Of a stretch of DNA of 64,000 nucleotides, positions 53,801 to 64,000 are shown piece after piece (within the stretch, counting starts at the first letter, position 1; every line of letters begins with the position of its first letter). The stretch covers positions 30,933-94,932 of the forward strand of contig WNNJ02003253.1 of NCBI GenBank assembly GCA_012934845.2. The letters are read 5' to 3'. A program made the position numbers and the translations under genes. Below the pieces are notes generated by a model. It was not told the origin of the DNA. It saw nothing but the letters and a program-made list of their open reading frames with translations, and searched no databases. This DNA is from Pomphorhynchus laevis. Lineage: Eukaryota; Acanthocephala; Palaeacanthocephala; Echinorhynchida; Pomphorhynchidae.

Positions 53801-54240
53801 CCTCATCGAATCTCGAATGCTATACGCATCTCCCGCAGCGTATCCACATCTGCGCAAGAATACTGTGGCTTACAAATCAATTCTCCTGTCGGCTACTAGT
53901 CTTGTTCCAGCTGTCAAAGACTGCTGTTTGACCAGAAGTTAGAAATCCTAGGTGTTTCAACGTTTTGTGAAAGTTTGGTAAAAGCTGATCTTATGCTGGT
54001 ATAAAGAGCAATTTTATTGCCCACTCATCCCCTTAACTTCATGTTTTGCCTACGCAACTTCGAAAAATTAAGTGGACATTGACTAACGCTCAAACATCGT
54101 AGAAAAGTCTATCGACACTATCAGGATATCAGAGATCGAGTAATAAACAGTTGGAACAGACTCCCGTCATCTGCAATTGAATGCCGGAACATCCGAGAAT
54201 TTCGGCGTGCGCTGAACAGTGTATCGCTCTCATAGGAAGT
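50870..54240 (+). mobile_element. CR1-like LINE, nearly full length, broken
   Basis: ORF1 remnants at 50900-51330 (DRSQCLFIANIRESSA; SPRLLEVILATPE; then DPSRDLSIEDRTRFKQSKSE). The endonuclease follows at 51480-52160 (…LINKMDEVLTLV…, ILLGYINMPRIDW, GSSDHSTI). The connector is at 52200-52640 (…KLHPKWLNSELLALIK…). RT at 52740-53460 (ASGPDHIPPILL; NYRPISFTSVACKIVEKLIL; VDVIFIDLSKAFDRV), with YADD not recognisable. The thumb and C-terminus reach 54235. Several frameshifts and stops. The longest open stretch is 51805-52650. Confidence 0.8.
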
Positions 54241-54369
54241 CGAACCTGATTTGATTTTTTTTGTTTTACTGACATTGTACTTTTACATTGAGATCCAGCC
54301 AAACGAGTCACCGCTCATCGGCTGTTGTATACTAATAATTTGTTTGCACAAAATCCACATAGAAAGTCT

Positions 54370-54579
54370 TCTTTAGACTTATTGTTGTCACAGGTGATTG
54401 TTGTCCTACGCTGCAGTCGTGTGTCGAGCACTGTACTTGCAGTTGTGCATAGTTGGTGTCGGTCGTAGCTGTTTTCTTACATCCTCCCATTAACGTCATT
54501 GTGTGCTGAAGTTGTTAAATTTACAACTGCAGCTGATCGGCGAGTGCAGCGAGACGATCTGCAACTGTTTGAATTGATT
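54370..54579 (+). promoter_or_regulatory. Possible promoter/5' non-coding exon ending in a GTAAGT donor
   Basis: This block is visibly richer in G and C than its surroundings, lacks long open frames and ends GAATTGATT|GTAAGT at 54579. It could be the first, non-coding exon of the gene at 56896-58736. The match is only compositional plus the donor. Confidence 0.3.
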
Positions 54580-55667
54580 GTAAGTAATTTGGTATTATCA
54601 AGAAATTTTTTTAACAATTGTAATAGCTATATATAGCTTTAAAGTAAAACGTGCATTAGAGAAAACAATGACAATATTGAAATTTTGTTAAATCGTAAAT
54701 CCGCACCTTTAACACGGATTGCGCTTCTAATCGGTATCCGTACTGGATTACATTGATTTTCTTGTTCAGACATTTATCAGGTGTTTTTGCATGTTCAAAT
54801 AAACATCAATATTGTAATTCGAGTGTAAAAGATTTATTATTTTAATAATATCATTTATATATTTCAATAGTCTACTTCAAGCGTCATATAGCCTCTCAGT
54901 GGATTTAATATTACGACAAAGTAAATTTAACGAAATTAATGTCGATTTCAGGACTCAAACCATGAATGGAAAACTCAACGAACTCAAATCAAACACCTGT
55001 TTCTTACATTGCCGTAACAATCATAACAAAATTTGCAATGCCTCAAATACGTACAATATATATTAATATAAATGAGCAATACAATGAAAATAGAAAGAAA
55101 ACTTAGTCAGAACAAAATAGATCACGTTATTGCGCATATATGGTTCAGCAATTTCTTTAGCCCGCCTGAAATAGTTGTCAGAAACAGATCCAAATGCATC
55201 ACAGCCTGCCATGAGGTGTGTTGCTGTTTGACAAATCTTTATGCCTTTGCGCACGGAATTACATGCAGGCAAATCATTGTAAAGTGTTGTTGTTCTTGTT
55301 CATTTGGGACGTTATCATTAGCCTGAACGCTATAAATCAGTCAGTTTCCAGTGTACAACACGAGGAGCTTGATAAAATGTACCTAACATATTTTGTAACC
55401 CCAGAAAACGTCCAATAATGCGCAATAAACGAACGTTACATTCTATATGGTAAAACTACAATCAATCATCAATATTACTGATGCTTGGTTACTATAAACT
55501 AGGCTACTATAAAAATACAATCAAACAGAAAATATAAAATATATGAATCAACACAATAATATTAAAAATAAATTTAAAATCATTTGCTTGAAATTTTTAT
55601 GGATATATAATAAATAATATACTTTGTATTAGAATAAGATACTAGATAAACAAATTTCATAAGATGA

Positions 55668-56125
55668 AATACGTCATTAGCATGTATTTGGCTCTGTTGA
55701 CAAGTCGGGTTGAAAAATTGGGCCGAAACCTGATAGCATAGCAGTTGCTCCTGATGACCTCTAATTTTTATTCTTATATAACGTCTGTTATTTGTTAGTC
55801 AATTCATAAAAATTGACTTTTATTTTAAATTTCAATTTTTTATTTTAACTTGATATAAATTATGATAAATTTTATAACAATTATTTATTTATTATCAAAT
55901 TTAATCAAATTAAATCAGAGAAAATACGTCCTTAGCACGTAATTGGCTCCGCTGCTATATTTGGTCCAGGAATAGGGACCAAACCTTGAAAACATAGCAG
56001 TTCTTCGTGATGACCTCTAATCCTTATTCTGATACTTCGTCTGCATATATTAGTTAATTCATAAAAGTTGACTTTTATTTTAAATTTTAATTTTTTTTAT
56101 TTTAACTTGATATAAATTATATTTA
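55668..56125 (+). repeat. Divergent tandem repeat, two units of ~245 bp
   Basis: 55668-55870 and 55918-56125 share TACGTC(A/C)TTAGCA(T/C)GTA, TAGCAGTT, GATGACCTCTAAT, AATTCATAAAA(A/G)TTGACTT and TTTTAACTTGATATAAATTA. They end in AT-rich runs. Not coding. Confidence 0.7.
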
Positions 56126-56895
56126 ATCTTATCATCATTTATTATTTATTATTTATTTAATTATTTAATTTTGATTTATTGATTTAACATTATTATATTT
56201 ATTTATTTTTATCTATTTTTATTTATTTATTTTATAAATCTATCAAGTTTATTCCAATATATACCAAGTTTATTTTAACTTGATATAAGTTATAAAAAAT
56301 TGTATATATAATTATTTATTTTATTTTTTAATTATTTAATTTTGATTTAGCATTATTATGCTTTTATTTTATAATTATATTAAATACTAGACTCAGTTAG
56401 CTGATTTGATTATTCTAATGTTGAAGTTTAATTGACTATTAAAAAAATATTTTGAAATATTAATTCTGCTCCAAAGTTTAAACTTAAAAAATGGATCAAA
56501 CCAATTTAATGGTTTATAATTAAATATTGATTTAAACTGAAAGTGAGTCCAACAGTGCCACATTGATTACGTTGAAAATAAAGTTTTGTTTTATTTGGAT
56601 TATATTGATCGTATTAATGGTATTTGGTAAATACGTAAATGAACATTTTATATTTTGAAAAATATTGTTAAACAAGTGCTTTTTAAATTTGCTTCTTTAT
56701 GCTTATTCTTTTAGATAATTAACCAAGTGATGATAGACGATTTTTAGCGTCAAATTCGGAACAAAGTATTCGCATCTTGTGGAAATAATAGTTACTGCAT
56801 GTATATTTTATTATCGCAATTAAAAATGACAGTTTAGCAGGTCAACTTACTATTCGAACAGTTTCATTAGAGCTGGTATAACAAAGTAATTAATC

Positions 56896-58736
56896 ATGAT
56901 AAATTCTTACTCAATTAATGAAGTCAATTCATTAAATGTCTTCTCAATGTCTGCTGTATCATTTGTTTTTATTTCGCTTGACGATAAAGGTCAGCCAGAA
57001 ATGATATCAAATGCGAGCAGTGGAGAGCGGTTAAGCTTTCGATTAGAAATAACCGGATGGTTGAATCAACGTTCGGCTGTTAACTTATATATATATGAGA
57101 AGTTTGAAGGTTCCACATTAAATGTCTGCCATAAAACTTTAACGTTTTCTATTAGATTTGATGCATTCATTAAAAAAAACCGAAGTAGTCGATACATCGT
57201 TGAAATTGATATATGCATCTGTTCTTGATTATCTCATTTATCATAAGGTAAGCAAAATATATGATTACTCATTTGATTGTTAATAATTTAATATCCCTAC
57301 AAGTATTTTTAAATTGCAACCCTCAAAAGTAATAGAGTTAATGCATTAACTTTGAAAGAACGTGTATTTTGATATAAAATCCACACATTTAATGTCTACA
57401 TAACGTGTTATTATTTTACCAATAATTATAATGGACACTGTTTGATTCCGAGACAGAAATTATAACAAATTATGTTAATCCATTAAGATTGATCATTGTT
57501 TCGAGCTTTTGACAACTAAACAATTTGACAGCTTGTATATTTTAAATCCCAGAAGTAGTTCTTCACTTATCAATAGCTGCCTATTGATCTTTACTTGCTG
57601 CTTTTTAATTCCAAATTACCTCTTTGTCTATCATAAATTAGTTTAACATAAATCAAGTTTAATTATAGTGTTGATTGTGTCCGTTATTTTTGGGTCGGCC
57701 GTTTTTACTTTTGTGTGAATTTGGCCATTACTCGAAGCGAAGTTGAGTGAAGTGAACGTAAGAATCATCGCACTGCTGATGTACAATTTTAATAGTTGTC
57801 GTTGCATAAACACAAAATTAAATATTTGAACTTAGTTGTTATCGAAAGATTCCAATGTTCTAAAATCATGTTCATCCTTCTTTACTGTATGTGCTTAGTC
57901 GACCGCTTTTTAATTTTGTATGAATTTGAAACAACCTAATAATGTCGAGATTTATCCTCGTCAGCAAAGATCCTATTTCCAAAATCATGAAAGATTGCAA
58001 TTTAATTCAAAGATTGAAATCGTTAAAGGCTTTGTAAAAATTATTAGGTTTTACGTAAGCTACATGGAGCTGATATGTACGATTACAAGAAGATGTTTTA
58101 TAAATTTATTTGGTAAATATGTAATTTTGTATTACATTTGGAATTTTCTTCGCGACATTTTTATCCGAATTCTCTGTTTAGGGTAACTTCGACTGATTTA
58201 ACGACGGATGTCTGCGATCAATTGCTATTTAATAATGATTTACAGAGGTCATTTTGTAAACAGGAATTACCGGCAATGAAAGTGATGTTGAAAGGCAAGA
58301 ATATCGCACTTGGATTGCTTTCCAGAAGACGGCCAATATCACATTTTCCGGACATGAGAATGCAGTATAGAGAAATATTCCCTAGTGGTATGTAAATATA
58401 TTAAGGAACGAAGTTCGTGTATTTTGAATTATAGGAACGAATAAGCAAAGCGCGAAACTCAATGCAATCATTTCAGCAAGTATGAGTTTAGCTGTAATGA
58501 AGTCGTGTATATCGGGAGTGTTGCAATACAAGTGCGGGCAATGTTGGGATCGCATGAATGCGATATCAACTTATCAAAACATAAACGAAAAGATTAGGAA
58601 TTGTATGATGACACAAGACATATACGGAACTGCCATCGTTCAGCAGTTTTTATTAATAAGTAAACAATCAAGTTCAAATATGCCTTTTAAAGAACAAATA
58701 AGTTTGATCAATCAAATGACTGGAATAAAGGTATAA
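56896..58736 (+). CDS. Unrecognised host gene with very short introns
   Basis: Proposed coding exons: 56896-57109, 57156-57247, 57978-58047 (start less sure), 58182-58387, 58435-58736. Introns of 46 bp (57110-57155) and 47 bp (58388-58434) have GT-AG ends, and phases agree at all junctions. The product is about 300 residues with a stop at 58734. Segments: an N-terminal part with LSFRLEITGWLNQRSAVNLY; a helical part EDLMHSLKKTEVVDTSLKLI; then VTSTDLTTDVCDQLLFNNDL; a basic stretch LLSRRRPISHFPDM; and a helical C-terminus with two CxxC-like cysteines (YKCGQCWDRM). I know no family that fits. The sequence is mixed and protein-like, without stop codons across the junctions, so I consider it a real gene. 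More exons upstream are possible. Confidence 0.55.
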
Positions 58737-59012
58737 CTTTTTTTGCTGAGATGTTCAAATGTATGTACATAAAACGGTAATATATAATGATCACCAAATG
58801 TGCTCATTTTATAAATGTTAACGCGATGCTTGATTCGTAACGAGTATATTTTTAACTTGGACATACCTTAAAATATTCAAATAAGAATGATGAATTTAAT
58901 AAATTTTATAAATGATTTGATTTAATACTAAGAATATGGCAAGGAACTTGGATATATTTGATAAACATTTGTATGTAAAATTGTGGAAGGTTTTTATAAT
59001 TGATGGCATCTT

Positions 59013-59505
59013 TAGGGGTTTTAAACACGGGCCCCTGAGAGGATTTTGTGCGGCCCGCAAGATTTTTATAAATCTTTCTACTTTATTTTTTGTGCTGTTT
59101 TGTTTGATATTTTTACCGCAATTTATAATTTGATTTTTTATGAATACAATTATAACAATTTAAGAACTACATAAAATTTTTGCTGTAATAATTTTTTCAA
59201 ATAGCCCATTTTAAGTATACAAGTGCAATCATAAATATTTGTACCGGAAGTCTTACGCATGTTTGGAAGTACCTATTGCCATGAACAACTTTTCTCATTA
59301 ATGAAACTTATTAAAAACATCTAGGTTGATAGAACAAAATTTATCTTTCATTATGGAAATTTCTTGCACACAATAATTTAATTCTAACTTTAGTAGCTTG
59401 AAGAAAATACTCGCCTTCAATCTTCGAGTAAAAAAATTAAATGGCTAATAATTATTCTGGATTATGTTTCTTGTTTAAAAATTTATTTTGTTTTTGTTTT
59501 CATCG
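59013..59505 (+). mobile_element. hAT transposon remnant, left end plus transposase C-terminus
   Basis: Starts near TAGGGGTTTTAAACACGGGC and has GTGCGGCCCGCAAG, like the ends of Charlie-type hAT elements. At 59259-59340 one frame reads MFGSTYCHEQLFSLMKLIKN and then a stop, the hAT C-terminal dimerisation motif (FGSTYxCEQxFSxMK). The stop codon and the short spacing from the left end show it is degenerate or internally deleted. 59401-59490 recurs at 61931-62020. Confidence 0.6.
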
Positions 59506-59509
59506 TGTA

Positions 59510-60016
59510 GATTGAATGTTTCACCGCGCCATCTGTGATATTTTTGGTACGAAAGTGCGATCGACGCATATTTAAACGAAGTGCCAAACCCAGTTTACTT
59601 TGGCCGACATACTGCTTTCCACATAAATTACACGTGCCGACGTAAACTACATTTGGTGTTTGTAATTACATTTATGAATCCATGCGTGACGGTACTTTTC
59701 ACAGCCTTTGAAGTTTGTATTACGGCGCACGTTTTGCACCGGTTATCGTTGCACTTAGTGCATTCAACTGGATCCTTACTTGGCTAATTATATTACTTAG
59801 GTTCGGAGGAAATTTGAATCAAATTATGGCTCTTTTATTTATTCGGTATTGACATATATTTCGAATCAATGCATTTATTTTAGATTCTGCTCCGTCTAAG
59901 ATTGGGTGGTATGGCATATACAGAATTGTAGAATCTGTTGAACCTGTGGATCGTTTTCGTGGGATCAATGCGCTAGATCTAGATAAAATAATAAAGATTT
60001 TCTTAATAAATGACAA
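59510..60016 (-). mobile_element. Penelope-like element fragment (RT end and GIY-YIG)
   Basis: On the minus strand: an RT-tail/linker (…ILYMPYHPILDGAESKINAL…, 59819-60016), then a cysteine block (ECTKCNDNRCKTCAV) and NVVYVGTCNLCGKQYVGQSK with KNITDGAVKHSI after it. That is the zinc-finger-like linker and GIY-YIG endonuclease of Penelope-like elements. A decayed fossil, of a different lineage from the copy at 32930-33260 (VVYVGTC versus VVYAIPC). Confidence 0.65.
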
Positions 60017-60049
60017 CAGATAGCTTATTACAAAAAAGGAAACATGCTA

Positions 60050-61858
60050 AAAAAAGTAATGTTAAGGTTTTTCCCAAGTAAATATTTCTTTCGTCTTTAG
60101 ATCTGTTATGGCCTCAGGTCCAACGGGATCTGAGCCCCCAGCCAATCCAACACGCCGCTCTCCGACTGAACCACTCGGGGTCTACCACACCCCGAAGAAT
60201 CCAATCGAGGCGGACGATGCTCGGTAATCTCGAGATGAGGAGCTTAAGAAACCTTAGTCTTTGTTCTGGGGACGTCCTCTTGAAAAGAAGACTAATCCCG
60301 AGATAGCCCAAGTACCCCAAAGGCGCACTTGAGTTTTCTCCTTCAATGACATATGTTGGGCCCGTTTTAGGGCACATCTAGCTCTCTTCAGGATACGTTT
60401 TAGTCTATCCAGGTCAGTTTCACTGACTAGTTCACCGTAATGGTAAACCCCAGGTATTTTACTCGACTTGTGAAGGTAGGGAGAGGTTAATTAGTCAGGA
60501 TAGAAGATAGAGCTGAGAGTGCTAATCTCTTGAGTATTTTCTTTGTCGCTGGGGCGCCATGAAAGACAACCACCTGCGATTTGGAGGAGTTTAAAACAAG
60601 GTTGGAAAAGGGCAGCTGATCTTTTAATCTTGTAAAGAAACGGCTGATGTCAGAGACTACATCTTTGCACCTGCGTCCAGAGAACAGAGCTGTGGTATCA
60701 TCAGCATATACCACAAGATGTTGATCGCGTTTGAATTTGTTGTAGAGTTCAATGGAGGCAGCAAGATACAAGATTGGAGAAAGTGGGGAGCCTTGAGGCA
60801 CACCTGTAATAGGGTAGAACTGACGTGCATCAGGTCGTCTTCATAGAATAATCGCTTGGTGTACAGCAATATTTCCACCCTGTTAACAATTCTCGCAGGC
60901 AACCCTAGGGACCTGAGAGAAGTGATAACAAAATGAATGGAAATGCTGTCAAATGCGGCAGAGAAGTCAAGAAAAACAGCCACAACAAGCTGATGACTGT
61001 TATCTTGACAAAACTGTTGCACTTCACCTATTGCTGTAGGACCGAGCGATCTTTTACGTACCTATGAAAATCTGGTGGGATTAAATTTCGCCTACTTAGA
61101 TGATCGCGGATTTTACACGCAAGCGCTTTTTCGTAAATGGAGATGAGGGAATTTTGAATCGAAATGGGTCGCAGATCTTTAGGACATGAAATCGACTTCT
61201 TTTTATGGTATAAAAACACGACGGCTGATGTTTATTCCAGCAATGTCGGACGGGGAGGCTAATAGCATTGTTATGGCGACCTTCTTTCTCTGACTGTATG
61301 TCAAAAGCTGACAAACACGAGTGGAGAGTGGCGTATGGGTTCTGAAGGTTCCCGTGAGTGGCCCCCAGGAGTTAAGGATATCTGTAACAGATAAGTCCCT
61401 ACTCCTAAAGTCACACTAAGGCGGGATTGGTTGGGGGTGATTGAGTGGCTCTATAATTGTGTAGTGATAGTGACTCATCTAAAACTTTATCAAGGCATAT
61501 TCTACCGATCTAGCCTAATGCTCTATCTTTCCAACAGACAAACTTCTCCTTCTTGAATATCTTCCAGAAGGAAGACTGAGAAGGGTAAAGGCGAGAAATG
61601 CTTGTCTTATCCTTACTCAGCTGGACTCTATATCTAGTGCTCCAGTATTCATTCGAGAGGGCTTGTCTGGCGGAAACAGAGAGATTAGGAAGGTGTAGCA
61701 TTTTAGCTAGGACCTTGAGTTTTGTTGGAGTGGGATTGTATATACGACCTTTATAGGTAGTCGATAGTATCGCGGTAGCTTGCGAAGAGAGGTAGGTGTT
61801 AAATTTGGACAAATTATCATTCCCAATTCGGGGGAAGAGTTGGATAGCTGCCTGATCT
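60050..61858 (-). mobile_element. Jockey-like LINE, 5'-truncated copy
   Basis: On the minus strand it follows ORF2 of the complete LINE at 15574-19469 from about residue 282 to the end: KFVCWKDRAL, SCPKDLRPISIQNSLISIYE, FLDFSAAFDSI, GSPLSPILYLAAS, YADDTTALFSG, then SRLPSIVRLDW and the same C-terminus. Several indels split the frame (pieces at 61510-61812, 60657-61022, 60487-60801, 60114-60377). The 3' UTR differs from that of the complete copy, so it is another subfamily. The 5' break is at 61858. Confidence 0.8.
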
Positions 61859-61924
61859 AGATATGCGACGCATATATTAGATATATACTAGATAATATAC
61901 TATATATTTTACACCATTTAATAG

Positions 61925-62153
61925 CTTAATTGAAGAAAATACTTGCCATCAATCTTCAAGTAAAAACATTAAATGGCTAATCATTATTCTGGATTATATT
62001 TCTTGTTTAAGAATTTATTTTTTTATTGTTCAAAAAGTTTTTGATTGTCATTTAAATGCATGTACTATTTTTCACTAACAAATTTAATATGTGCGGCCCG
62101 CGAGATCGAAATTAAAATATGGCCCGAAGTCTTACTTTTGTCTGACATTCCTG
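61925..62153 (+). mobile_element. hAT transposon remnant, right end
   Basis: Begins with the ~100 bp shared with 59401-59490, then GTGCGGCCCGCGAGATCG, ATGGCCCGAAGTCTTACTTT and the end CTGACATTCCTG. Its inverse resembles the left end at 59013. With 59013-59505 it brackets the Penelope piece and the LINE. Confidence 0.55.
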
Positions 62154-62577
62154 TGCTATTGTAACATAATTTGTATTGATGCCACCATATACATTACACT
62201 CCTGCATAACTGGTATTTAAAGTAAAATTTGTTTCTAATTTAAATTTGTATTCTTGAAATTTTGACATTGTGGCATATTGATGTTTTTACAAATTTTTGA
62301 TAATAGATTTGAGAAGCACATATAAAAGTAATTAATTTTTGAATTAATTTTTTTAATTAAAATGTTGGCATTGGCATATTGATTTTTTTATCCAAACGTT
62401 TGATAATAAAGATGTTAATTGCATACCAAAATATTGGTCTCAGTAGCATAGTTTAGTAATTAATTTTAATTTTAAAAATTAAAATTTAATTAATTTTATC
62501 TAGACGCGAGTACAAATCATGAAGATAACATATTTAACAATAATTATTTAATAATATTTAATACCCTCTTTTAAAAA
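62154..62577. other. AT-rich spacer next to the satellite
   Basis: Contains degenerate relatives of the satellite phrase TTTTTGATAATAGATT at 62295-62310 and 62400. No coding potential is seen. Confidence 0.4.
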
Positions 62578-63138
62578 TTAATATATCTGGTAATTAGCAA
62601 ACAATGAGTCGGGTGAAGGGGTAATGGCCATATCAAACCATTTTAGTTTGACGAATTCCCTGTTTTCATATTTTTAAAGCACGAGTCTTTAATTAAATGT
62701 TTTTTTTATAAATGAGCTTTTAAATTTAAATTTAATTAAATTTAAAATTCAATATTAACAAACCCATATTTATGTTTTATTAACAAACTAGATTTAGGGA
62801 AATGGATAATGTGCATATTAATCCTTTTTAAGTAAATTAAAGTTCAAATTTTCGGACTATCTTTACCTCATATATCATTTTAATTTTTTTTATTTTAAAA
62901 TTTTCAAATTTTTGATAATAGATTCGAGAAGTAATTTATATATCTGGTAATTAGCAAACAATGAGTCGGGTGAAGGGGTAATGGCCATATCAAACCATTT
63001 TAGTTTGACGAATTCCCTGTTTTCATATTTTTAAAGCACGAGTCTTTAATTAAATGTTTTTTTTATAAATGAGCTTTTAAATTTAAATTTAATTAAATTT
63101 AAAATTCAATATTAACAATCCCATATTTATGTTTAAAT
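62578..63138 (+). repeat. Satellite units in forward orientation (~357 bp period)
   Basis: The phrase TATATCTGGTAATTAGCAAA begins units at 62582 and 62939. The first unit is complete, ending GATTCGAGAAGTAATTTA. The second stops near 63138. The units are almost identical where they overlap. Confidence 0.85.
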
Positions 63139-63447
63139 CTGGGTTGGTTGATCCATCTCAAAAATTTCTTATTTAATTAATAGATCAAAATAATTTATTT
63201 TTATTTAGATTTTATTTAAATTTAATTGATAATATTAATGAAAATATCTATAGTATAAATAAAATTATAAAAGCATTCGATTATCACTGAGGTGTCTGTT
63301 AAAAAATTCCAAATTTAATAAATGGATTATTATATAAATTAAGAATGAAGCCCACGGACTACGCTACTGTTTACGACCATGTTTTTGTAAAATAATAGCA
63401 GTTATTTCCCATTTTGTATTTTTACCGAGAATTTTAAGGATTTTTAT

Positions 63448-64000
63448 TAGACTCATTGTTTGCTAATTACCAGATATATAAATTACTTCTCGAATCTATT
63501 ATCAAAAATTTGAAAATTTTAAAATAAAAAAAATTAAAATGATATATGAGGTAAAGATAGTCCGAAAATTTGAACTTTAATTTACTTAAAAAGGATTAAT
63601 ATGCACATTATCCATTTCTCTAAATCTAGCTTGTTAATAAAACATAAATATGGGATTGTTAATATTGAATTTTAAATTTAATTAAATTTAAATTTAAAAG
63701 CTCATTTATATAAAAAAAACATTTAATTAAAGACTCGTGCTTTAAAAATATGGAAACAGGAGAATTCGTCAAACTAAAATGGTTTGATATGGCCATTACC
63801 CATTCACCCGACTCATTGTTTGCTAATTACCAGATATATTAATTACTTCTCGAATCTATTATCAAAAATTTGAAAATTTTAAAATAAAAAAAATTAAAAT
63901 GATATATGAGGTAAAGATAGTCCGAAAATTTGAACTTTAATTTACTTAAAAAGAATTAATATGCACATTATCCATTTCCCTAAATCTAGTTTGTTAATAA
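63448..64000 (-). repeat. The same satellite units in inverted orientation (~360 bp period)
   Basis: The reverse complement of the forward unit: an end piece at 63448-63480, a complete unit at 63481-63840 and the start of another from 63841, which runs off the window. 63139-63447 is a unique AT-rich centre between the two orientations. Confidence 0.85.

Larger units (their letters stand above)
54241..56895. other. Intergenic region before the unassigned host gene
   Basis: The start is the 3' UTR of the LINE. The GC-richer block 54370-54579 and the repeat pair 55668-56125 are listed separately. Between them only weak open frames occur. Confidence 0.4.

Noticed and set aside
55063-55272. Minus-strand frame with TATHLMAGCDAF, similar to the zinc-binding tail of some LINE RTs
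   Set aside because: Only a handful of residues fit the HxxxGC pattern and the frame has no RT sequence next to it. Too weak to annotate.
56896-57228. Continuous 110-codon reading through 57110-57228
   Set aside because: The second half makes poorer protein and ends just before a good GTAAGC donor. Removing the 46-bp GT-AG intron at 57110-57155 gives a continuous frame to that donor.

Overview
This is a strongly AT-rich invertebrate (metazoan) nuclear segment: genes with introns, several as short as 46-50 bp, set among a dense graveyard of transposable elements. I cannot name the species. The mixture of Gypsy, Jockey-like, CR1/L2-like and RLE-type retroelements, Penelope-like fragments, hAT and MULE remnants, and the gene structures, fit an animal but do not point to one phylum.

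Host genes. Three are supported, all on the + strand. (1) A seven-exon TENT4 (PAPD5/PAPD7, Trf4-type) non-canonical poly(A) polymerase at 29463-38955; I worked out every splice junction from reading-frame phase and homology, and it gives about 660 residues with an intact catalytic triad. (2) A single-exon ORC5 (origin recognition complex subunit 5) at 45555-47324, 589 residues, whose Walker A and Walker B motifs are gone. (3) An unrecognised multi-exon gene at 56896-58736 with tiny introns, possibly with its 5' non-coding exon near 54370-54579. Between and inside these genes nearly everything else is repeat.

Layout. 1-515: possible ends of host exons. 516-6262: two related, broken Gypsy copies in tandem. 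6290-9060: LINE fragments of three families. 9200-12306: a nearly complete, broken retroelement with an N-terminal cysteine cluster, a reverse transcriptase and a restriction-like-endonuclease C-terminus. 14948-19949: a 547-bp tandem duplication whose second copy is split by a complete 3.9-kb Jockey-like LINE with a 10-bp target-site duplication and both ORFs open. 19950-26340: AT-rich intergenic DNA with a foldback element and short repeats. 26340-27985: an L2/CR1-like LINE that mirrors the copy at 6484-7935. 29463-38955: TENT4, whose introns hold a LINE tail, a Penelope GIY-YIG piece with its inverted repeats, a MULE piece and a 419-bp element with perfect 39-bp GC-rich inverted ends. 39000-45500: palindromes and a rearranged LINE. 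45555-47324: ORC5. 47480-54240: three LINE copies, two of them head to head. 54370-58736: the unknown gene. 59013-62153: hAT pieces around a Penelope piece and a Jockey-like LINE. 62578-64000: a ~357-360 bp satellite in inverted arrangement running off the window.

Most ends of mobile elements are approximate, because they come from reading alignments between copies by eye. Functional calls for the host genes rest on motifs I recognise, not on a database search.
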